From an uncultured Desulfovibrio sp. (GTDB lineage Bacteria > Desulfobacterota > Desulfovibrionia > Desulfovibrionales > Desulfovibrionaceae), in assembly GCA_947177085.1 (NCBI GenBank), contig CAMWTD010000011.1, forward strand, positions 1 through 19,542: a stretch of 19,542 bases of DNA, written 5' to 3'. The position numbers were made by a program, and so were the translations under genes. This document shows positions 14,204 to 19,542 of this stretch, piece by piece. Each line of letters starts with the position of its first letter. Within the stretch, counting starts at the first letter, position 1. The notes under the pieces were generated by a model that ran no database searches, was not told the DNA's origin, and was given only the letters and a program-made list of their open reading frames with translations.

Positions 14204-17200
14204 ATGAAAAAGAAGTCCATAAAACCGGTAACCATCCAGATTCACCATAATCCCTACGCTCTTTCCACATCCGTCCGGATCAACGGGCGTCCCGTGACCA
14301 GGAGGAACGCCCTCAACGGCATCCCTGAACACGGCCATTTGCAGGAGTGGATCAATACCCTCCCCGAGCTGCTCCGCAAGCAGTATCCGCGCAGAAAATA
14401 CAGGTTTATTTTTGAAGGTGCCCGGGCGGACTTTGACGATCTTGTGGAGGTTGTGGAAGCGACCCTCAATAAAAAAATCCGCCGCGCCGTCTGCCGCCAT
14501 GTGCCCGCGCAGGAGCCGCAGGACAAGATCATCCAGATTCATCGCCTGCTGGCGGCGCTTACCGACCCGGCCTGTCCTGTGCCGGCTCTCGGCTCGCCCG
14601 ACGTTATCGCCGCCTTTGAACACGCCAAAAGCGACGAGTTTGAGGTGTGCGTGGTGGCGACCATGAGCTCCGGCAAGAGCACGCTCATCAACGCGCTTTT
14701 GGGCAACAGGCTCATGCCGTCCCGGCAGGATGCCTGTACCGCCATCGTCACCCGCATCCGCGACGAAGACGACCTCGGCGAGACCGGCTTCCGCGGGCTG
14801 GCCTATGACTCCCAGGGCAAGCTGGTGGAGGAAATGCCCGAGCTCACCCCCGAGAAAATGGCGGAGCTCAATGACAAGCCTTCTGTCACGACACTGGAGG
14901 TGGAGGGCGACATCCCCTTTGTGGCCTCCGAAAAACTTTCGCTGGTGCTCGTTGACACGCCCGGGCCCAACAATGCGCGCAACCAATGCCATCGGAATGT
15001 GCAGCGCGCCTTTCTGAACAAGTCCTCCAAGGCGGTCATCCTCTATGTGATGACGGGCCAGTTCGGCACGGATGATGATCACGCCCTGCTGGACCGCATC
15101 ACCCGCAGCATGAGCGTGGGTGGCAAGCAGTCACGTGACCGCTTCATCTTCGTCGTCAACAAGATGGACTGCTACAAGCAGGAGGACGGGGACCCGGCGC
15201 AAACCCTCCAGTCGATCCGCGGGTATCTGGAAAGCCATGGCGTCGTGAACCCCAGCATCTTCCCCGTGGCGGCCCTGCCGGCCATGAATATCCGCTGCGA
15301 GCTCTCTGGCATGGAGCTGGACGAGGACGACGCCGACGAGACCGCCATCGCCATCCGCAAGCTCAACCGCACCCCGGAAATGCACCTGGAGAGCTACGCG
15401 CGCCGCTTCACGTCGCTGCCGGAACTCACCATCGACGAGCTGGATGCCCAGTGCCGGGCCTTTGCCGAGGCGTGGCGGGCCAGGGGCGGCAAGCCCAACG
15501 ACGACCCGCACGAAGCGCTCATCCACACCGGCATCCCCACCCTCGAGGCGGCCATCCGGGTGTATATGGAAAAGTACGCCTACCCGGCGAAAATCCGTAC
15601 GATTGCCGAAACGCTTGCCCACCGGCTGGAAGAGATCGAGGCGGAGGCGGCAACAAAGCCGCTGGACGCCACGGCATGGGAATTTCTGGACTATGTCCGC
15701 CGCCAGCTTGATGACCTGCTGGAAATCCCTCCGGAGAAAAGGGAATCCCGCAACTTCCCCGTGCCCCCTGTCCACGACGTCGCGGAAAGAAAAGACCGGG
15801 CCCCGGAGCGCCCCAAACGCGAGATTGGGATAAAATACAATCCCTATACCGTGGAAAGCGTCTTTACCCTGGACGGCGTGGAACCTACCGGAAATAGCTG
15901 GTTCGCGGCCATCAGCGCAAAGCGCCTGCAGGAATGGGTGGACGACCTGCCCCGATACCTCGTTGACGAGCTCAACGAGACGGCGTTCCACATAAAATTC
16001 CACGGCACGGAACCTGACCTTGCGGACCTGCGCGAAAGCCTGGAGGCCGCGGCCGGGAAAATCCCCGGGTTCCGCTATGCGCTCGAGCACATTCCCGCAA
16101 AAGAAGTGGCAGACAGGGAAGCGAAGATCCGGGAGATTTTTGAAGAGTTCAAAACCATCCAGTCCAATGAGGATCTGTCGGACCTGCGGGAGCTGGCGTC
16201 ACCGAAGCTGCTCGCTGCATTCAATAATGCCCTGAATCCCGAGTTCGAGATTTTTGTGATGGGCAGCAGGAGCCCCGGTAAAAGCACGCTCATTAACGCC
16301 ATGCTGGGAACCCAGCTCATGCCTACCAAGAGGGAGGCGGGAACAGCGTCTGTGATCCGCATCAAGGATGTGCAAGGAGATGCGAGTGATGCTCCTGTCC
16401 GCGCGGAAGCGTATGACAGTCTCGACGGAGGCTCCATGCTCCAAGCAATCGAGCGTGCGCGCCCGTGGGATATGGAGTGCATGAATGCTCGTGACGATGT
16501 GCGTCGCATCGAGGTGAAAAGCCCAATTCCCCTTTTCGGTCCGTCCAAGCTCTCCCCTGTGCTTATTGACACGCCTGATTCCACGCTCAACATGGTTTAT
16601 AGCAATGTGGAGTGGAAGGCATTGGACAACACAGCAAAACCGCTCGTTCTTTATCTCATGTCTGGCGAGTTGGGCAGAGCAGATAGGGCGTGGTTGAGCC
16701 GAATTGGGAATGCCATGAGGTGCAGAAGCGGCAAACAGGAACGGGATCGTTTTCTTTTTGTGGTGAACAAGCTGGACGCCCACAAAAAAGAAGATGGTGA
16801 GCTCGGGGAGTTTTTGAAGAATGTCCGAAAGCTTTTGCAGCTCTGCGGTATCGAGGAGCCGGGGATTTTTCCCATTTCCGCGCTTCAGGCCTTGAATATA
16901 AAGCTCCTGCGTTCCGGGGAGCTCGATGATGAAGACGACATCGATGAAACAGAAGGGAAGATTCGTAGGTTCAACCGGTCTACAAAGTGGCATCTGGAAA
17001 AAACTGTCCGGCATCCGGGGCGTGTGCTGACGAAAATAGATGCGGCGCTTGAGCGCGCCAGAGCTGAATGGCAGGGTGAGGAACTCGAAAATCCGGATGA
17101 AGCCCTTATCCATACCGGCGTTCCCTCGCTGGAAGCCGCCATCAGGCTGTATGTGGAAAAATACGCGCGGCCGGCCAAGATCAAGACTTTGGTGGACACC

Positions 17201-17389
17201 TTTAGGGGACGGCTGGAAAGCTCCGGCATCATGACAAAACTGGAACATGCCATAGCGGCTGCCACCCGGACCAACCTCTGGTGGAGTGTTTCCCAGGAGC
17301 AGAAATTGGAAAAGGTTCCCAAGCTGGAGCGGCAACGGGCCTTTCTCGAGAATATCAAGGCGCGGCTTGAAGCCGTGCTGGGAATTTAG
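14204..17389 (+). CDS. Dynamin-like GTPase with two tandem GTPase modules
   Basis: The 1061-residue product contains two homologous modules of about 500 residues joined by a charged, Pro-rich linker. Each has an N-terminal domain (HHNPYALST at about 15; IKYNPYTVE near 543), a dynamin-type GTPase domain and a helical tail with ALIHTG(I/V)P(T/S)LEAAIR. Module 1 is complete: G1 ATMSSGKST (Lys158), G2 CTAIVTR, G3 DTPG (251-254), G4 NKMD (319-322). Module 2 has G1 GSRSPGKST (Lys693) and NKLD (855-858), but G3 reads DTPD (789-792), so the glycine is lost. Dynamin-like proteins bind and remodel membranes by GTP-driven oligomerisation; paired modules in one chain could act as a built-in dimer. GGAG lies seven bases before the ATG. 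No transmembrane helix is visible. It is followed after 73 bp by a third module in the next gene. Confidence 0.9.
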   Translation: MKKKSIKPVTIQIHHNPYALSTSVRINGRPVTRRNALNGIPEHGHLQEWINTLPELLRKQYPRRKYRFIFEGARADFDDLVEVVEATLNKKIRRAVCRHVPAQEPQDKIIQIHRLLAALTDPACPVPALGSPDVIAAFEHAKSDEFEVCVVATMSSGKSTLINALLGNRLMPSRQDACTAIVTRIRDEDDLGETGFRGLAYDSQGKLVEEMPELTPEKMAELNDKPSVTTLEVEGDIPFVASEKLSLVLVDTPGPNNARNQCHRNVQRAFLNKSSKAVILYVMTGQFGTDDDHALLDRITRSMSVGGKQSRDRFIFVVNKMDCYKQEDGDPAQTLQSIRGYLESHGVVNPSIFPVAALPAMNIRCELSGMELDEDDADETAIAIRKLNRTPEMHLESYARRFTSLPELTIDELDAQCRAFAEAWRARGGKPNDDPHEALIHTGIPTLEAAIRVYMEKYAYPAKIRTIAETLAHRLEEIEAEAATKPLDATAWEFLDYVRRQLDDLLEIPPEKRESRNFPVPPVHDVAERKDRAPERPKREIGIKYNPYTVESVFTLDGVEPTGNSWFAAISAKRLQEWVDDLPRYLVDELNETAFHIKFHGTEPDLADLRESLEAAAGKIPGFRYALEHIPAKEVADREAKIREIFEEFKTIQSNEDLSDLRELASPKLLAAFNNALNPEFEIFVMGSRSPGKSTLINAMLGTQLMPTKREAGTASVIRIKDVQGDASDAPVRAEAYDSLDGGSMLQAIERARPWDMECMNARDDVRRIEVKSPIPLFGPSKLSPVLIDTPDSTLNMVYSNVEWKALDNTAKPLVLYLMSGELGRADRAWLSRIGNAMRCRSGKQERDRFLFVVNKLDAHKKEDGELGEFLKNVRKLLQLCGIEEPGIFPISALQALNIKLLRSGELDDEDDIDETEGKIRRFNRSTKWHLEKTVRHPGRVLTKIDAALERARAEWQGEELENPDEALIHTGVPSLEAAIRLYVEKYARPAKIKTLVDTFRGRLESSGIMTKLEHAIAAATRTNLWWSVSQEQKLEKVPKLERQRAFLENIKARLEAVLGI

Positions 17390-17404
17390 GCGGCGCTGAA
17401 AGGG

Positions 17405-17426
17405 GGAAGCGGTAGTGCCCGCTTCC
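17405..17426 (+). other. Intercistronic hairpin in the GTPase array
   Basis: GGAAGCGG (17405-17412) and CCGCTTCC (17419-17426) form an 8-bp stem with loop TAGTGC in the short gap between the two GTPase genes. No T-run follows, so it may be an mRNA stability or processing element rather than a terminator. Confidence 0.4.
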
Positions 17427-17462
17427 GGCACGAAAAAAGTGATCACAAGGACGGAGGACGAA

Positions 17463-19542
17463 ATGAAGGAAGTTGCCATAAAATACAATCCCTACATGGT
17501 GAAGACGGAAATCGCCATTGACGGTAAAATGCCGGCCGGGAACAGTTGGTATGAGGAGAACAGCGAGAAGCGCCTGCAGGAGTGGGTGGATGTGCTGCCC
17601 CAAAAGCTGGTGGAAGAAGAGAATGATACGGAATTTCATATAAAATTTCACGGAACCACGCCGGACCTGGAGGATGTGCGCGACAGCCTGGACTTCGCCG
17701 TCAAGGATATCGATGGTTTCAGCTATACGCTTGAGCATATTCCCGCCAAGGAAGTGGCGGACAAGAAAGCGAAGATCCGGGAGGTTTTTGAAAAAATCCA
17801 GAGCATCAAGGGGGACGAGGAGCTAGGGGATCTGCAGGAATTGACTTCAGGTGCGGTTGTTGATGCCTTTAATAACGCTCTGAATAATGATTTCGAGGTC
17901 TTCGTGGTGGCCACCATGAGCGCGGGCAAGAGCACGCTTATCAACGCCATGCTGGGCCGCAAGCTCATGCCGTCCAAGCAGGAGGCCTGCACGGCGCTCA
18001 TCACGCGCATCAAGGACAGCGACGGCCATAAGGACTTCAGCGCCGTGGCCTATGACAGCCTCAATGGCGGTGAAGTGAAGAGAAACGTTCATCCGCTGTC
18101 ACTTAAGGACATGGAAGAGCTTAATGGTCGTGGCGACGTGCGCCGTATCGAGGTGACGGGGGATATTCCCTTTGTCGGCTCGGACGAGGTCTCGCTTGTG
18201 CTCATTGACACTCCTGGCCCCAACAATTCCCGCACCACAGATCATGGAGAAGTGCAGCGGCAGATGCTGGATGACAAGGCCAAACCGCTCATTCTCTATG
18301 TCATGACCGGGGAATATGGAACGGAGGATGACAAGGCCGTGCTCAACCGCGTTGCCGATTCCATGAGCAAGGGCGGTAAACAATCCCGAGATCGTTTCCT
18401 CTTCGTGGTAAACAAGTTGGACGGTCGCAAAGAGGAAGATGGTGAGCTTGATAAATTTTTGGATACTGTCCGGAACTATCTTATGGAGAATGGCATTCCG
18501 GATCCCAATATCTTCCCCGCCGGAGCCTTGGCGGCCATGAACATCCGGCTCCTCGCCGAGGATGCGCTCACGAACGAAAATGACATTGATGAAACGGAAT
18601 TGAATATCCGCAAGTTTAATAGAAACCCCGGGCTGCATTTTGAAAAAGTCGCCCAGCTCCCCCGCCGGGTTAAGGCTGAGATAGATAAAAAACTGGAAAG
18701 CGTTATAGCTGAATGGCCGGGAAAGCCTAAGGACAATCCGGACGCAGCCCTCATCCATACGGGTATCCCTTCTGTGGAAGCCGCCATCAGGCTCTATGTG
18801 GAAAAATACGCCCGCACCGCCAAGATCAAGACCTTGGTGGACACTTTCGTGGGGCGGCTGGAGAGTTTGGGCAAGCTGGCCGAGTTGCAGAACGCGATTG
18901 TGACGAACGAAAAGAATAAGAAAGACATTCTCAAGAAAATCACCGAGGTTCGCGCGAAACAGAAAAAGATGGAGGATGCGAAAAACTTTGAAACCCAAGT
19001 GGACCAGGCCGTGAAAGCTGTGGTAACCGAATCGGGTGAAAAAGCGGATATACTCGTGAGTAAACTTTTCAAAAATATCGCCTCAAAATATGCATCCCGT
19101 GCGGATGAAACGATCGAGCTCGATGAGGTGGACGATGAAGTCCGTTCCATGCAGCGTTTTGCCAACAGATGCCAGGAGCAATTCAAGGAAGAACTGGATA
19201 CTTTGATTCAGGAACAATTGGTAGCCACCGGCGAGCGACTCGTGGAAGAGTACAAGGCCCAACTCACCGAACTTGGCAGCGAAATCAACCTTTCTTCATC
19301 CTCCATAAAGTTTGACCCCTCAGCGCTCATGGCGGGAGAGCTGGATGATCAGGTGCTGACCAGGGCGGCCATCAAGGCTCTCGAGCGAGAGGAGCAGGTA
19401 AAGTCGGGTGAAGAATGGGTGAAGAACACCAATAAAAAATGGTGGAAGCCATGGACGTGGGTTGAGGAAAAGGGCTATTGGCGCACGACATATAAAACGC
19501 GCCGTTTTATCCGTATTCAGGAACTGGCTGAGACCTATTTTC
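17463..19542 (+). CDS. Dynamin-like GTPase with coiled-coil and Trp-rich extension, 3' end off-window
   Basis: The frame stays open to the window edge, giving at least 693 residues. The first 480 or so match the modules of the upstream gene: IKYNPYMVK at the N-terminus, then intact G1 ATMSAGKST (Lys156), G2 CTALITR, G3 DTPG (249-252), G4 NKLD (317-320) and ALIHTGIPSVEAAIR. After this comes an extension absent from the upstream gene: a Lys/Glu-rich coiled coil from about 481, further helical regions, and a Trp-rich basic patch, KKWWKPWTWVEEKGYW (658-673), that could insert into membrane like a dynamin paddle. GGAGGACGAA precedes the ATG, 73 bp after the previous stop, so the two genes form an operon. 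This copy is likely the full-function GTPase of the set. Confidence 0.9.
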   Translation, partial: MKEVAIKYNPYMVKTEIAIDGKMPAGNSWYEENSEKRLQEWVDVLPQKLVEEENDTEFHIKFHGTTPDLEDVRDSLDFAVKDIDGFSYTLEHIPAKEVADKKAKIREVFEKIQSIKGDEELGDLQELTSGAVVDAFNNALNNDFEVFVVATMSAGKSTLINAMLGRKLMPSKQEACTALITRIKDSDGHKDFSAVAYDSLNGGEVKRNVHPLSLKDMEELNGRGDVRRIEVTGDIPFVGSDEVSLVLIDTPGPNNSRTTDHGEVQRQMLDDKAKPLILYVMTGEYGTEDDKAVLNRVADSMSKGGKQSRDRFLFVVNKLDGRKEEDGELDKFLDTVRNYLMENGIPDPNIFPAGALAAMNIRLLAEDALTNENDIDETELNIRKFNRNPGLHFEKVAQLPRRVKAEIDKKLESVIAEWPGKPKDNPDAALIHTGIPSVEAAIRLYVEKYARTAKIKTLVDTFVGRLESLGKLAELQNAIVTNEKNKKDILKKITEVRAKQKKMEDAKNFETQVDQAVKAVVTESGEKADILVSKLFKNIASKYASRADETIELDEVDDEVRSMQRFANRCQEQFKEELDTLIQEQLVATGERLVEEYKAQLTELGSEINLSSSSIKFDPSALMAGELDDQVLTRAAIKALEREEQVKSGEEWVKNTNKKWWKPWTWVEEKGYWRTTYKTRRFIRIQELAETYF

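Noticed and set aside
13918..14235. 105-codon minus-strand frame across the XRE-GTPase gap
   Set aside because: It runs through the palindrome and promoter, has a Cys/Phe/Ser-rich odd composition, and starts inside the GTPase gene.
15131..17488. Long minus-strand frames opposite the GTPase array
   Set aside because: Shadow frames of genes with clear GTPase motifs; no ribosome binding site or recognisable domain.
1..19542. CRISPR array or rRNA genes
   Set aside because: No regularly spaced repeat-spacer pattern and no rRNA-like sequence was seen; the only regular short repeats are the four TGTAACC copies.

Overview
The window looks like a GC-rich deltaproteobacterial chromosome, most likely Desulfovibrionaceae. 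This is inferred from the gene set (ruvA-ruvB with a GNPGLGKTT Walker A, a DUF4198-type protein, an iron-sulfur flavoprotein) and base composition; no marker gene fixes the genus. It has a core-like left half and an accessory right half.

Left edge (1-860): the 3' part of a tyrosine recombinase runs up to a tRNA-Glu(CTC) gene on the opposite strand. The tRNA 3' end faces the integrase, the usual layout of an element integrated in the 3' end of a tRNA gene. The element body lies off-window to the left. The 50 bp between them hold a direct-repeat array (TGTAACC x4) and two perfect inverted repeats.

Centre (981-10660): ordinary housekeeping and envelope genes. There is a secreted DUF4198-like protein and a translationally coupled leftward operon (metallo-beta-lactamase-fold hydrolase, iron-sulfur flavoprotein, ComF). 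An unknown Cys-motif protein follows with a good sigma70 promoter, then a small secreted protein and ruvA-ruvB with a strong terminator. Last come a glycine-zipper lipoprotein-like protein, a periplasmic protein and an 805-residue EF-hand/membrane protein that ends in another strong terminator.

Right half (10660-19542): accessory in character. It holds two unknown small membrane proteins, a very AT-rich spacer with an 18-bp perfect inverted repeat, an unlisted 57-codon gene, a WYL-domain regulator and an XRE-type repressor. Divergent from the XRE gene is a large array of dynamin-like GTPases. The first gene (1061 aa) contains two complete head-to-tail modules. The second gene, open at the window end, contains a third module plus a coiled-coil and Trp-rich extension. 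The middle module has lost the G3 glycine and looks like a degenerate GTPase.

A 25-bp palindrome overlapping the -35 box of the array's promoter is a natural operator for the adjacent XRE protein. A working model, which is inference, is a repressor-controlled, multi-module bacterial dynamin system that remodels membranes, possibly for defence or stress. This array is the most promising candidate for an undescribed system here.
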